DNA of 64,000 nt from contig NZ_WKKF01000006.1 in NCBI RefSeq assembly GCF_009674765.1, forward strand, positions 1 through 64,000, in the 5' to 3' direction. The notes under the pieces were generated by a model. The model was given only the letters and a program-made list of their open reading frames with translations. It had not been told where the DNA came from and made no database searches. Positions within the stretch are counted from its first letter, which is position 1. The number at the start of each line of letters is the position of its first letter. Positions 35,219 to 44,643 of this stretch are shown here, in pieces. The stretch comes from Metabacillus idriensis. Its GTDB lineage: Bacteria; Bacillota; Bacilli; Bacillales; Bacillaceae. The translations under genes and the position numbers were made by a program.

Positions 35219-36331
35219 ATGGAACAGCAGATTGAAAAAATTCATCTCATCGGACTCGGGTTAATCGGCGGTTCGATCGCCCTTGCGATTAAGCAGGAGT
35301 TTCCTGCTATAAAGATTGCCGGGTATGATATTAATCAAAGTCAGGCTGAAATCGCCAAGACTCTGACCGTAATCGATGAAATAGCTCCAAATCAATTCGG
35401 CGGCATAGAAACAGCCGATTTAATTATTCTTGCTACTCCGGTAGAACAGACTTTGTCCATAATTGACTCATTAAGTTCACAACATTTAAAAGAAAGCGTC
35501 ATTATTACGGATGTAGGCAGCACAAAACAAAAAATCAGCAAATACGCTGATTCTGTTTTCGGGGACGGGGTGCAGTTTATCGGCGGACATCCAATGGCCG
35601 GTTCTCATAAATCAGGGGTGATCGCGGCGAAAGCCCACCTTTTTGAAAATGCCTTTTATATCCTGACGCCGACGGATCATACATCCCATGCTTCGCTTAG
35701 TATCCTTCAGAACGTCTTAAAAGGAACGAAAGCTCATTTTGTTGAAATGACTCCAGCTGAACATGACGAGGTTACAGGTGTAATCAGTCATTTTCCGCAT
35801 ATCGTTGCAGCGAGTCTTGTTCATCAGGCAGGCCGTTTTGAAGACAGTCATCCTTTGATTAAGCGTCTGGCAGCGGGAGGATTCCGCGATATCACGAGGA
35901 TTGCCTCAAGCAGCCCCGCGATGTGGAGAGATATTCTCCTACATAATAAAGACAAGCTGCTTGCTTTATTTGATGACTGGCAATACGAAATGAACCGGGT
36001 CAGAGAGCTTGTTGATGGACTTAATGGAGATGCTCTATTTTCGTACTTTCAGGAGGCAAAGGATTTTAGAGATGGCCTGCCTGAGAGAGAAAAAGGAGCT
36101 ATTCCTTCTTTTTACGATTTATATGTGGATGTACCTGATTATCCAGGTGTCATTTCTGAAATTACAGGTTATCTTGCAATGGAGGAAATCAGCATCACGA
36201 ACATCCGGATTATCGAAACGCGCGAAGAGATTTATGGTGTGCTGAGATTAAGCTTCCAGACGGATGTCGACCGTGAACGTGCACAAAAATGCATCGAGAA
36301 ATATACAGACTACAAAACATTTTTCAGTTAA
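35219..36331 (+). CDS. tyrA: TyrA, prephenate dehydrogenase with ACT domain
   Basis: A 370-residue NAD-dependent enzyme that turns prephenate into 4-hydroxyphenylpyruvate. [14 protein letters not shown] (residues 12-25) is the dinucleotide site; [13 protein letters not shown] and [17 protein letters not shown] are catalytic motifs. A C-terminal ACT domain (about 295-365, [19 protein letters not shown]) suggests feedback by amino acids. GAGGGTGAT precedes the ATG. It is followed by aroA after 13 nt. Confidence 0.95.
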   Translation: MEQQIEKIHLIGLGLIGGSIALAIKQEFPAIKIAGYDINQSQAEIAKTLTVIDEIAPNQFGGIETADLIILATPVEQTLSIIDSLSSQHLKESVIITDVGSTKQKISKYADSVFGDGVQFIGGHPMAGSHKSGVIAAKAHLFENAFYILTPTDHTSHASLSILQNVLKGTKAHFVEMTPAEHDEVTGVISHFPHIVAASLVHQAGRFEDSHPLIKRLAAGGFRDITRIASSSPAMWRDILLHNKDKLLALFDDWQYEMNRVRELVDGLNGDALFSYFQEAKDFRDGLPEREKGAIPSFYDLYVDVPDYPGVISEITGYLAMEEISITNIRIIETREEIYGVLRLSFQTDVDRERAQKCIEKYTDYKTFFS

Positions 36332-36344
36332 TGAGGTGAGGACC

Positions 36345-37640
36345 ATGTCAAATGAAAAGAAATTGCGGAGAGCAGAGGCGTTAAGCGGTGAAATTGCCAT
36401 TCCGGGTGATAAATCCATTTCACATAGAGCGGTGATGTTTGGAGCTCTTGCAAACGGTGAGACTGTCATTGAAAATTTCCTTGCAGGAGCAGACTGTTTA
36501 TCAACGATTGCCTGCTTCAGACAAATGGGCGTTGAAATCGATCAGGAAGGAACAAAGGTGAAAGTGTCTGGCAAAGGTATTAATGCACTCAGGGAACCTG
36601 AGGGAATACTGGATGTCGGCAATTCGGGAACAACTACCCGTCTTATGCTTGGCATTTTAGCAGGACGTCCTTTTCATGCCTGTATCGTTGGCGATGAATC
36701 GATCGCTAAAAGACCGATGACACGCGTCACTGACCCGCTGAGAGAAATGGGAGCAGCTATCGATGGCAGACAAAACGGCAATTACACGCCTATTTCTATT
36801 CGCGGCGGCAAGCTTAGTGGATTAGAGTATGTATCCCCTGTAGCAAGCGCTCAAGTTAAGTCAGCGATTCTGCTCGCAGGGCTTCAGGCAAATAACGAAA
36901 AAACGAAAGTAACAGAACCGCATAAATCAAGGGATCATACAGAAAGAATGCTGAGAGCATTTGGTATAGAAGTGAAGGAAGAAGGTCTGTCAGCAGAATT
37001 GATCGGAGGTCAGTCTTTACAGGCTGCATCTATTCAGGTTCCAGGAGATATTTCTTCTGCTGCCTTCTTCTTAGTAGCAGGTGCAATTGTTCCATCAAGT
37101 ACCATTACGCTGAAAAATGTAGGGATTAATCCGACCAGAATCGGGATCATTGAGGTTCTCCGTCAAATGGGTGCGGATTTAACAATCGAAGAGAGAGGAT
37201 CTCACGCCCATGAGCCTGCTGCAGATTTAACGATTTCAACCTCTGAATTAAAAGGAACGGTCATTTCAGGCGAACTGATTCCGCGATTGATTGATGAGAT
37301 TCCCGTTATTGCTCTGCTTGCCACTCAAGCTGAAGGGGATACTGTTATTAAAGATGCAAGTGAGCTGAAAGTAAAAGAAACAAACCGCATTGATACAGTT
37401 GTTCAGGAGCTGAAAAAACTTGGAGCAGATATTGAACCGACAGATGATGGCATGATTATCCGCGGTAAACAGACCTTAAGAAACTCAGCTTCTGTATCAA
37501 GCCACGGTGATCATCGAATTGGAATGATGCTTGCTGTTGCAGCCCTTATAACGGAAGGAGACGTTTCATTGTCAGATCATGAAGCAATCAATGTATCCTA
37601 TCCGCAATTTTTTGATCACTTAAATCAGCTCGCTGATTAA
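36345..37640 (+). CDS. aroA: AroA (B. subtilis AroE), EPSP synthase
   Basis: A 431-residue 5-enolpyruvylshikimate-3-phosphate synthase. [18 protein letters not shown] (about 22-39) and [17 protein letters not shown] (about 90) are substrate motifs; [11 protein letters not shown] follows. The NSGTTTR spelling instead of NAGTATR is the class II type, known from Bacillus and Agrobacterium CP4-like enzymes. ATG 36345 follows GAGGTGAGG; the 27 upstream codons overlap tyrA and lack a ribosome site. Last gene of the aromatic cluster. Confidence 0.95.
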   Translation: MSNEKKLRRAEALSGEIAIPGDKSISHRAVMFGALANGETVIENFLAGADCLSTIACFRQMGVEIDQEGTKVKVSGKGINALREPEGILDVGNSGTTTRLMLGILAGRPFHACIVGDESIAKRPMTRVTDPLREMGAAIDGRQNGNYTPISIRGGKLSGLEYVSPVASAQVKSAILLAGLQANNEKTKVTEPHKSRDHTERMLRAFGIEVKEEGLSAELIGGQSLQAASIQVPGDISSAAFFLVAGAIVPSSTITLKNVGINPTRIGIIEVLRQMGADLTIEERGSHAHEPAADLTISTSELKGTVISGELIPRLIDEIPVIALLATQAEGDTVIKDASELKVKETNRIDTVVQELKKLGADIEPTDDGMIIRGKQTLRNSASVSSHGDHRIGMMLAVAALITEGDVSLSDHEAINVSYPQFFDHLNQLAD

Positions 37641-37641
37641 A

Positions 37642-37691
37642 AAGAGCGGAAGCGCCCGTTCTGGCTGAGGAGTTGGGCGATGAAGCTGGTC
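37642..37691 (-). repeat. Dispersed palindromic repeat, internally deleted copy, minus orientation
   Basis: Reading the minus strand, AGCTTCATCGCCCAACTCCT, then the CAGAACG block, jumps directly to the tail GGGCGCTTCCGCTC. The whole central hairpin is absent. It is the only copy in reverse orientation. Confidence 0.72.
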
Positions 37692-37705
37692 ATCGAATTA
37701 AAAAA

Positions 37706-37741
37706 ATGCCTGCAGAATAAAGTTTTTCTGCAGGTTTTTTC
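37706..37741 (+). terminator. Rho-independent terminator after aroA
   Basis: CCTGCAGAA / TTCTGCAGG stem over an 8-nt loop, then TTTTTTC. Confidence 0.9.
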
Positions 37742-37814
37742 ATTAACAGTCATATCCCGCGCCTTCCCTTCATAGCTTGTCTTAAGAAGGTTTCAGGGGG
37801 AGGGATAAAAGGCG

Positions 37815-38708
37815 TTGTCCTATCTTATTGAAGATGCAAATGTTTTAAAAAATGGCGAACTTGTTAAAACTTCCATTCTAATACGAAACAACAAAATTGA
37901 TTACATGAGTCCTTCGCTGCAGAGGATGACGTGCATGAAAATGAATGCTGCGGACTATCTGTTAACACCTGGACACGTGATGCTTGATTTTTCTATTGGA
38001 GGTTCTTTTACAGAAATAAAACGAATCTTTACGGAAAAGCTGATTTCAAAGGGCTGTACCACAGTTATAGCCATTGCTCAGGCAGAATATGAACGGGATC
38101 TCCCCGAAGCGATTCGCAAAAAGAAACAAATGATGATTAATTCTCCAATCGATTACTGCATCGGTGTAAAAGTTCCACTGAAAAGATTGACCCCATCATT
38201 GCTCATTAGCTGCAAAAAAAATAAAATTCCACTGCTTATTTTAGAGATTCATCCAGAAGATTCAATCGCTGATTTTCCGTGGGAATGGATTCGCGGATGC
38301 ATATACGGATTCCCGATGACATTCCTGCCTCAATGGACCGGATCATCATCAAATAAAAGGAGAAAACAGTTTGCTGCAATGATGGATAGACACCGGATGG
38401 CAGCAGAACCGGACTGTCCTCCTGAACATGAAATTCTAGAAAAATCACTATTAATGAAAATAGGGATATACCCTGAAAAAGGAGAAATCAGGATCGGCGG
38501 CGAAGTTGATTATAACCTCTATGTGCGGAATGAATTCAATTCAGTTGAAGAAATGTCCGCTAGCGGGTATCATAATCATATTCCTAAATTTACGATTCAT
38601 AAGGGACAGCTGATCAAAGTGGATGAAAAAGTCTGCATAAAGCCTGGGTTTGGAGAGTTCTGTTCCATATCCATGTCAGGCAGGTTTGCTGCAAATGCAG
38701 TCCCATAA
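37815..38708 (+). CDS. Amidohydrolase-like protein lacking metal ligands, unknown function
   Basis: A 297-residue protein. Its first 120 residues follow the plan of dihydroorotase/NagA-type amidohydrolases: a small beta-sandwich start (IEDANVLKNGELVKTSILIR, IDYMSP), then LTPGHVMLDFSIGG where an active enzyme has PGxIDxHxH, then an IFTEKLISKGCTTVIAIAQ helix-strand like the G-T-T-T segment. The two metal-binding histidines of H-x-H are replaced, so classical hydrolase activity is unlikely. The C-terminal KFTIHKGQLIKVDEKVCIKPGFGEF resembles the closing sandwich. Start TTG 37815 after GGGGGAGGG. It sits 28 nt before ypiA. Confidence 0.6.
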   Translation: MSYLIEDANVLKNGELVKTSILIRNNKIDYMSPSLQRMTCMKMNAADYLLTPGHVMLDFSIGGSFTEIKRIFTEKLISKGCTTVIAIAQAEYERDLPEAIRKKKQMMINSPIDYCIGVKVPLKRLTPSLLISCKKNKIPLLILEIHPEDSIADFPWEWIRGCIYGFPMTFLPQWTGSSSNKRRKQFAAMMDRHRMAAEPDCPPEHEILEKSLLMKIGIYPEKGEIRIGGEVDYNLYVRNEFNSVEEMSASGYHNHIPKFTIHKGQLIKVDEKVCIKPGFGEFCSISMSGRFAANAVP

Positions 38709-38736
38709 GGATTTTCCTTGGAAAGGGCGTTACAAG

Positions 38737-40002
38737 TTGAAAAATTCACTAATCGAAGCAATTGAATTAGTTGAGTCAGGACAAGCTGAAGAAGGTTTAA
38801 AAAAACTTTCAGGGCTTGAGAAGACTCTGCATGATGAAGAAAAATTTCTGCTTGCAGAAAAATACTACCAGTGGGGCAACACAGAGCACGCTCTGAATAT
38901 AATGGAAGACATGCATATGTTATATCCGGAAGAATCTGAGGTTACAGTATTTTTAGCAGAAGTCTATATAGATATGGACGAAGAAGAAAAGGCAATTGAA
39001 CTATTAAGTACAATCCCTGAAACAGATCCTGCGTATGTACAGGCTTTGATCCTTTCAGCTGATTTGTATCAAATGCAGGGATTAAATGAAGTCAGCGAAC
39101 AAAAGCTGCTGTCTGCCAAAAAAATCGTCCCGGATGAACCCGTCATTGACTTTGCTTTAGGCGAGCTTTATTTTCATCAAGGTCATTATCATAAAGCAAT
39201 CCCATATTTTAAGGATGTTTTAAAAGAGCACACTGTGTTAACCGGAGTTAATGTGTATCAGAGGCTTGCAGAATCAATCAGCGCCTCAGGCGAATTTGAA
39301 GAAGCGCTTCCGTATTATGAGAAAGCGGTCGATGAACAAGTAGATCTGCACACATTGTTCGGCTATGGTTTCACAGCTCTGCAGGCGAATTATCCGAAAA
39401 CAGCAATTGATCAGTTCTTAAAATTAAAAGAACTCGATCATGAATATACATCTCTTTATTTATATTTAGCTAAAGCATATGAAGAAGAAGGCATGCTAGC
39501 GGAAAGCCTCGAAACAGTAAAAGACGGCCTGAAGGCAGATGAGTATAACAAAGAGCTTTACGTTTACGGCGGGAAAATTGCTTTAAAAAATAATTTGCCA
39601 AACGAAGCTTCTGCCTTGCTCCAGCAAGCAATTGCCATTGATCCAGGACATGTCGAAGCAACGATTACACTGACAAATATTTATATGCAGGAACAAAAAT
39701 ATGAAGAAGTCATTGACTGTTTGAAAGAAGTAATGAGGTACGGCGAGGAAGATCCTGAATATGACCGTAAATTAGCACGAGCTTATCATCAAACAGAGCA
39801 ATATTCGGATGCATTAAACCATTACCAGCGAGCATATAATTTCTTCAAGGAAGAACCAGATTTTCTTATAGAGTACGGCTATTACTTGTTAGAGGACGGA
39901 AATCGCGCCGCCGCCAGGGAAATGTTCCGTCAGGCATTAAAGCATGATACGGCGAATGTCGAAATCGAAGAGATTTTGATACAATTAGAAGATGATTTTT
40001 AA
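38737..40002 (+). CDS. ypiA: YpiA, TPR-repeat protein
   Basis: A 421-residue protein built almost wholly of about ten TPR helix pairs; repeats such as ALGELYFHQGHYHKAIPYFK and LARAYHQTEQYSDALNHYQRA are easily seen. It matches B. subtilis YpiA in size and place; its exact role is unsettled and presumably lies in protein-protein contacts. The start is TTG 38737, 9 nt after AAAGGG; the open frame from ATG 38650 overlaps the previous gene and has no ribosome site. In B. subtilis ypiA-ypiB-ypiF-qcrABC are contiguous. Confidence 0.87.
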   Translation: MKNSLIEAIELVESGQAEEGLKKLSGLEKTLHDEEKFLLAEKYYQWGNTEHALNIMEDMHMLYPEESEVTVFLAEVYIDMDEEEKAIELLSTIPETDPAYVQALILSADLYQMQGLNEVSEQKLLSAKKIVPDEPVIDFALGELYFHQGHYHKAIPYFKDVLKEHTVLTGVNVYQRLAESISASGEFEEALPYYEKAVDEQVDLHTLFGYGFTALQANYPKTAIDQFLKLKELDHEYTSLYLYLAKAYEEEGMLAESLETVKDGLKADEYNKELYVYGGKIALKNNLPNEASALLQQAIAIDPGHVEATITLTNIYMQEQKYEEVIDCLKEVMRYGEEDPEYDRKLARAYHQTEQYSDALNHYQRAYNFFKEEPDFLIEYGYYLLEDGNRAAAREMFRQALKHDTANVEIEEILIQLEDDF

Positions 40003-40083
40003 CGTCCAATCGGAAGGATTTCACCTAGGATCTGTTGAACTTTAAGAATAAGAATCTACAGTTAGCAGAGGAGGGAAATGCAT

Positions 40084-40623
40084 ATGATGGCCCCTGTATC
40101 TGTCATTGAGAAGAAGGATTTTATCAGGTGGTTTTTAAATCATTATCAGTTGAAAAGACGGGAATGTGTTTGGATTTTGAATTACTTAATGAGTCACGAC
40201 ACGCTGATGGAAAAAGTGCATTTCGTTGAGCAGGCTCAGTATTGTCCGCGAGGGATTATCATGTCGACCCACTGCGTAGAGGAAGTGCCGTTTCGTTTTT
40301 ACAAAGAAAATGTCATGACAACGGATGCAGAAAAATCCTTCCATGACATTCGGTTAAACAAAGACGAGGATCTGTACATTCAGCTCAACTTCCGCTCGGC
40401 TTACCAATCGCCGAATTATGCAGCAGTGCTTGAAGCGAATCCATTTGTGCCGAAACATCTCAACATTAATGAAAAAGACCGTGTAGTAGCTGAACGCATT
40501 TTAGAGCAGTCGATACAAACATTCCAAAAAGAAAAATTACTTCAAATGATTGATGACGCACTTGACCGCCAGGATAAAGCAGCATTTGAAAGCTTAACTG
40601 AAAAACTGAAATGCTTGAAATAA
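40084..40623 (+). CDS. ypiB: YpiB, UPF0302 family with IDEAL domain
   Basis: A 179-residue cytosolic protein. The N-terminal part (about 1-130) is the UPF0302 domain with [10 protein letters not shown] and VPFRFYKEN; the C-terminal about 40 residues ([20 protein letters not shown]) form an IDEAL domain, a short helical motif found in several Bacillus proteins. The role is unknown. Start ATG 40084 is chosen, 8 nt after AGGAGGG, giving the same length as B. subtilis YpiB; ATG 40078 would leave only 2 nt. Followed by a terminator, whereas in B. subtilis ypiF follows at once. Confidence 0.87.
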   Translation: MMAPVSVIEKKDFIRWFLNHYQLKRRECVWILNYLMSHDTLMEKVHFVEQAQYCPRGIIMSTHCVEEVPFRFYKENVMTTDAEKSFHDIRLNKDEDLYIQLNFRSAYQSPNYAAVLEANPFVPKHLNINEKDRVVAERILEQSIQTFQKEKLLQMIDDALDRQDKAAFESLTEKLKCLK

Positions 40624-40625
40624 GG

Positions 40626-40658
40626 AAGAACCTCTCTACAAGATGAGGTTCTTTTTTT
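40626..40658 (+). terminator. Rho-independent terminator after ypiB
   Basis: AAGAACCTC / GAGGTTCTT stem with a 10-nt loop, then TTTTTGA. Confidence 0.9.
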
Positions 40659-40745
40659 GATTAAATAGAGGGTAAGCTGAACAATGGTTTTTTCAGAATT
40701 TTCAATTGATTTTTCGGTCGAAACGTGACAAAATATGATTGGGAT

Positions 40746-40759
40746 TGTAATCGTTTACA
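40746..40759 (+). promoter_or_regulatory. cre site for CcpA before the pullulanase gene
   Basis: TGTAATCGTTTACA matches all fixed positions of the cre consensus TGWAANCGNTNWCA. It lies 73 nt before the pullulanase ATG and about 27 nt upstream of the putative -10 (TAAAAT 40786-40791), a position where CcpA would repress. Glucose repression of an extracellular amylolytic enzyme is expected. Confidence 0.85.
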
Positions 40760-40792
40760 TATGTGGAATCATCTCTTTGTAACACTAAAATT

Positions 40793-40808
40793 GCGCAAAC
40801 GATTTCGC
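40793..40808 (+). promoter_or_regulatory. Possible LacI-family (MalR-like) operator
   Basis: GCGCAAACGATTTCGC is an imperfect palindrome centred on CG, the shape of LacI-family operators such as the CGCAAACGTTTGCG-type maltose operators of Gram-positives. It lies directly after the putative -10 TAAAAT, over the expected start site, so it would fit a maltose-type repressor. No such regulator gene is in the window. Confidence 0.4.
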
Positions 40809-40831
40809 TTAGAGCTAAAGGGGGAAATGGG

Positions 40832-43800
40832 ATGAGGAGAAAGACAAGCAAGTGGATATCCATTTTGTTAATTATACTGCTTATGGCGAGCGGAGTAATG
40901 AGTTCATGGCAGGTGTTTGCTGCTGAACAGAATGTGATAACAGTTGATGGGAACGGTGAGGATTGGGCAGGAATTGAACCAATGGCCATATCTGATAATC
41001 CAGGATATGAAGGTTTTCATCTCGGAGATGTACATCTGAAGAATGACAGTCAGTTCCTCTATTATTGGGCTGAAGCTAAAAATGTCCCAAATTGGGGCGA
41101 TAACGGCATGTACCTGAATGTCGCAATAAATGTTAATAACGAAGATTCGAAAGTGGAAGGAAATCCATGGGGCGCACCGTTCCATTTTGGCGGTACAGAC
41201 GCAAAGCCCCAGTTTCATATTGTTTCCAGAGTAAAGAATGATCATGAAATAGCGGGTGCTGCATTGTACAGTGCAGAAGACTTTAATCATCCAAAACTCT
41301 CAACATGGGAAAATATAAAAGGTGCACAGTTTGCAGCTGACCGCACGAAGGGATTTGAAGGAAGAATTCCTTTAAGCGAACTGGGGCTTGAAAATGATGA
41401 TCGATTAAAAGCAATTGCCGTATTAAGCGGAAATACCGCCTCTGAACATGGCGCATTTGATGTGAGTCCTGAAGCTGAAGGAAACAATACTGCGGTATCC
41501 TGGAATGAAAAAGATCAGCCAAATGGGCAATCTGTTTATAGCAAAGAGTATACTCTTAATGGAATCAGCGATGCAGAACAGCTTGAACTTACTTCAGCAG
41601 CTCCTGCTGATGGGGATGAAGACGTTAAAACAACTTCTCCTATTATCCTGACGTTCAATGAGTCTATTAAACTCGGGCAGACAGACGGCATTTCCTTGAA
41701 AGAAAATGGAGGACAGGCTGTAACGGCAGCGATTACGGCGGATGCAAATCAGCTGAAAATCGTTCCCGAGACTCTGCAGAAAGCTCAAGACTATACACTG
41801 ACTGTGCCAAAACAAGCCATCACAGGAGAAAAATCAGGAACAGAATTAAAACAGGATCTCTCCCTTTCTTTTAAAACAAGTGAGATGAAAAGCCCGGTCA
41901 AAAGGCATGTTCAGTTTACCTATTCCAGAGAAGATGCCGATTATGACGGATGGAATATATGGACATGGCAGACGGGACTTGAAGATGGCGAAAAACGGTT
42001 TACGGAAGAGACTGATCAAGGGGCCGTTTCAACGTTCGAAATTGGAGCAGAGGCATCAAACATTGGATTTGTCATTAGAAAAGGCCAGGACTGGGCTGTA
42101 AAAGATCCGTATGATCAAGACCGATATATAGAAACAGACCCAGATCAGCCGCTGACAAAAGTGTTTGTCGAAAGCGGAAAGGCTGAATTTCACACAGTTC
42201 CAGCGATAAAAGGTCCTGTCATATCGGAAGGAAAAGCAACATTTTTCTACCGGGATCAGGAGCTCTTCGAAAACAATGCGATGTCAGATATTGAGCATGT
42301 AAAAATAAAAATTGACGGCAAGCAATTTGACATGAAATATGATAAGAAAAATGAATATTTCACCTATACATTTGATATCCCTGAAGAGGGCAAATATGAA
42401 TACTCCTATCTTGTCACAAAGGGCGGAACAACGAATGAAGTAACAGATCCATATTATGAGCAATCATATATAGACTACGTGATTCCAAAAGTAAAGATGA
42501 AGGCATCTGTATTTCCAAAAGAAGTCACATCTAATCAGAATGCCGTCTTGAGTTTAGATATAAAATCTGACCAGGAAACAATTCAGTTTTCAGATATGTA
42601 TGCCGATGCATCGTCTCTTGGAGGCCCGGAAGTATTGCAAATCGATCCTGCACTGAAAGAAGTGAGTTTGTCAGTTAAGGATTCAGTGCCGGCAGGGGAT
42701 AAAGAAATTCCTGTTACAGCTGTTGATGAATTTGGAAATAAACATACAGCGAAAGCAGCAGTTTCAGTGAAACCGCGAGTTTCCGGAGGAGAAGGGGATT
42801 TTGACTGGGATGAGGCACGAATTTACTTTATGCTGACTGATCGCTTTTATGATGGAGACAAAGGGAATAATGACCCGAATCATGAAGGATATGATGTCAA
42901 CCATCCTGAAACGTATCACGGCGGCGATTTTAAAGGGATAACGAAGAAGCTTGATTATCTTGATGATCTTGGCATCAATACGATCTGGATTACACCGATC
43001 GTCGATAATATTGATTGGGATCTGCGTCATAACAAAAGCGGCAATCAATACGGGTATCACGGATATTGGGCAAAGGATTTTTCAAAGCTTGATGAACATC
43101 TTGGCGAGATGGACGATTTAAATGAATTGCTTGATAAAGTGCATGAAAGAAATATGAAAGTCATGGTCGATGTGGTCTTGAATCATACCGGCTATGGATT
43201 GAAAGAAACGGATAAAAATGAACAAAACATTCCCAATTTCCCTGGGGATGAAGATCGGGAACGATTTAAGGGGATGCTCCGCAGCGGAGGAACGGATGTT
43301 ATAAAAGGGGAGCTTGCAGGATTGCCGGACCTTATTACCGAAGATCCGGCTGTAAGAAAGCAAATCATTGACTGGCAGACAGCGTGGGCATCACACAAAA
43401 CTAAAAAAGGAAATGCTATTGACTACTTCAGGGTAGACACTGTAAAACATGTGGAAGATACTACATGGAAAGTATTTAAAAATGAACTGACCAAAGTGAA
43501 TCCTAATTTTAAAATGATTGGTGAATATTATGGCGGCGGCATCGATAATACAGGATGTTACTTAAACAGCGGACAGATGGATTCTCTGCTTGATTTCAAT
43601 TTTAAATACGACGCAAGAGATTTTATTAATGGAGAGATTGAAGCTGTTGAAGCAAGACTTGAAGAGCGAAACGGCAAGCTCTCGAACACAGCCGCAATGG
43701 GTCAGTTTCTGAGCAGCCATGACGAAGACGGTTTCTTATTGGCGCACGCAGGCGGAGATAAAAGCAAGCAGAAAATTGCCGCTGCTCTGCAAATAACAGC

Positions 43801-44533
43801 AAAAGGGCAGCCGGTTATCTATTACGGAGAAGAGCTTGGGCAAACTGGAAAACACGCAGGCGACATGGATAAAGGCGAGTTTAATGAAAATAGGTATAAT
43901 CTTGACTGGGACAATACGGAAAATAATGATCTCCTTGCACATTATCAGAAGCTTTTAAACATCCGTAAAGACTATTCCCGCGTTTTTTCTAAAGGAGAAC
44001 GGACAAAAGTAGCAGGCAGCAATGAAGATGGGTACCTTGTTTTCAATAGAGACTACAAGGATCAATCTCTGGTTATCGGAATCAACACGACAGAAGATGA
44101 ACAGCAGATTACAATTGATGTGCCATTTGAAAAGTCTGAGAAGATTATAGATTTATACAGCGGTAAAAAATATAAGGTTTCCAGTGAAAAGCAAGTAACG
44201 GTTGACTTAGTGGAACGGGACCTTGGGGGTACATTTATTTTAGCACTTGAAAATGATATGACTGAGCCTCCGGCAGACGGTGAAAATCTTCCTGGTCCGA
44301 GTGACGATGATGAAGAAAAACCTGATACAGGCGGCGGAACAGTTCCAGGTCCAAATGAACCTAATAAGAAAGATGATTCAGATAGAATATCATCAGGTGA
44401 AACAGATTCGAAGAATGATAACAGCAACAAACTTCCCTTGACTGCGACAAATACCTATACTTACATGGTGATTGGAGCTGTCTTGCTGATAATTGGAACA
44501 ATTTTATTTCGAAAAAAACACCAGAAAACGTAA
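40832..44533 (+). CDS. Cell-wall-anchored multidomain pullulanase/alpha-amylase (GH13)
   Basis: A 1233-residue secreted glucan hydrolase. In order: signal peptide (1-30), DOMON/CBM9-like binding domain (about 32-240), Ig-like Big_5 domain (about 245-345), CBM41-type pullulan/starch-binding domain (about 350-455), a second beta domain (about 465-655), GH13 catalytic barrel (about 670-1060) and a C-terminal beta domain. GH13 residues: DVVLNH, nucleophile Asp869 in FRVDTVKH, acid/base Glu898 in IGEYY, Asp964 in SSHDED. A Pro/Gly/Asp-rich linker leads to LPLTA (1201-1205), a membrane helix and RKKHQKT, a sortase-type anchor. Starch, pullulan or cyclodextrin preference cannot be told. Start ATG 40832 follows AAAGGGGG. 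Confidence 0.88.
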   Translation: MRRKTSKWISILLIILLMASGVMSSWQVFAAEQNVITVDGNGEDWAGIEPMAISDNPGYEGFHLGDVHLKNDSQFLYYWAEAKNVPNWGDNGMYLNVAINVNNEDSKVEGNPWGAPFHFGGTDAKPQFHIVSRVKNDHEIAGAALYSAEDFNHPKLSTWENIKGAQFAADRTKGFEGRIPLSELGLENDDRLKAIAVLSGNTASEHGAFDVSPEAEGNNTAVSWNEKDQPNGQSVYSKEYTLNGISDAEQLELTSAAPADGDEDVKTTSPIILTFNESIKLGQTDGISLKENGGQAVTAAITADANQLKIVPETLQKAQDYTLTVPKQAITGEKSGTELKQDLSLSFKTSEMKSPVKRHVQFTYSREDADYDGWNIWTWQTGLEDGEKRFTEETDQGAVSTFEIGAEASNIGFVIRKGQDWAVKDPYDQDRYIETDPDQPLTKVFVESGKAEFHTVPAIKGPVISEGKATFFYRDQELFENNAMSDIEHVKIKIDGKQFDMKYDKKNEYFTYTFDIPEEGKYEYSYLVTKGGTTNEVTDPYYEQSYIDYVIPKVKMKASVFPKEVTSNQNAVLSLDIKSDQETIQFSDMYADASSLGGPEVLQIDPALKEVSLSVKDSVPAGDKEIPVTAVDEFGNKHTAKAAVSVKPRVSGGEGDFDWDEARIYFMLTDRFYDGDKGNNDPNHEGYDVNHPETYHGGDFKGITKKLDYLDDLGINTIWITPIVDNIDWDLRHNKSGNQYGYHGYWAKDFSKLDEHLGEMDDLNELLDKVHERNMKVMVDVVLNHTGYGLKETDKNEQNIPNFPGDEDRERFKGMLRSGGTDVIKGELAGLPDLITEDPAVRKQIIDWQTAWASHKTKKGNAIDYFRVDTVKHVEDTTWKVFKNELTKVNPNFKMIGEYYGGGIDNTGCYLNSGQMDSLLDFNFKYDARDFINGEIEAVEARLEERNGKLSNTAAMGQFLSSHDEDGFLLAHAGGDKSKQKIAAALQITAKGQPVIYYGEELGQTGKHAGDMDKGEFNENRYNLDWDNTENNDLLAHYQKLLNIRKDYSRVFSKGERTKVAGSNEDGYLVFNRDYKDQSLVIGINTTEDEQQITIDVPFEKSEKIIDLYSGKKYKVSSEKQVTVDLVERDLGGTFILALENDMTEPPADGENLPGPSDDDEEKPDTGGGTVPGPNEPNKKDDSDRISSGETDSKNDNSNKLPLTATNTYTYMVIGAVLLIIGTILFRKKHQKT

Positions 44534-44539
44534 AAATGG

Positions 44540-44570
44540 AGTCCCTTCTAATAAATGAAGGGGCTTTTTG
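44540..44570 (+). terminator. Rho-independent terminator after the pullulanase gene
   Basis: AGTCCCTTC / GAAGGGGCT stem (one T-G pair) with an 8-nt loop, then TTTTG. Confidence 0.85.
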
Positions 44571-44643
44571 TATTTAGTTTCATTCGTATAAGTATAGAAG
44601 AAGAAGAAATAATAAAAAAACGATAAAGCCTGAGGAGAACATG

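Noticed and set aside
37815-38708. Calling this gene a dihydroorotase
   Set aside because: The metal-binding H-x-H motif is absent and there are no pyrimidine genes around; only fold resemblance is supported.
40904-41290. 128-residue minus-strand open frame inside the pullulanase gene
   Set aside because: Antisense to an intact signal peptide and binding domain; no ribosome site and no family resemblance.
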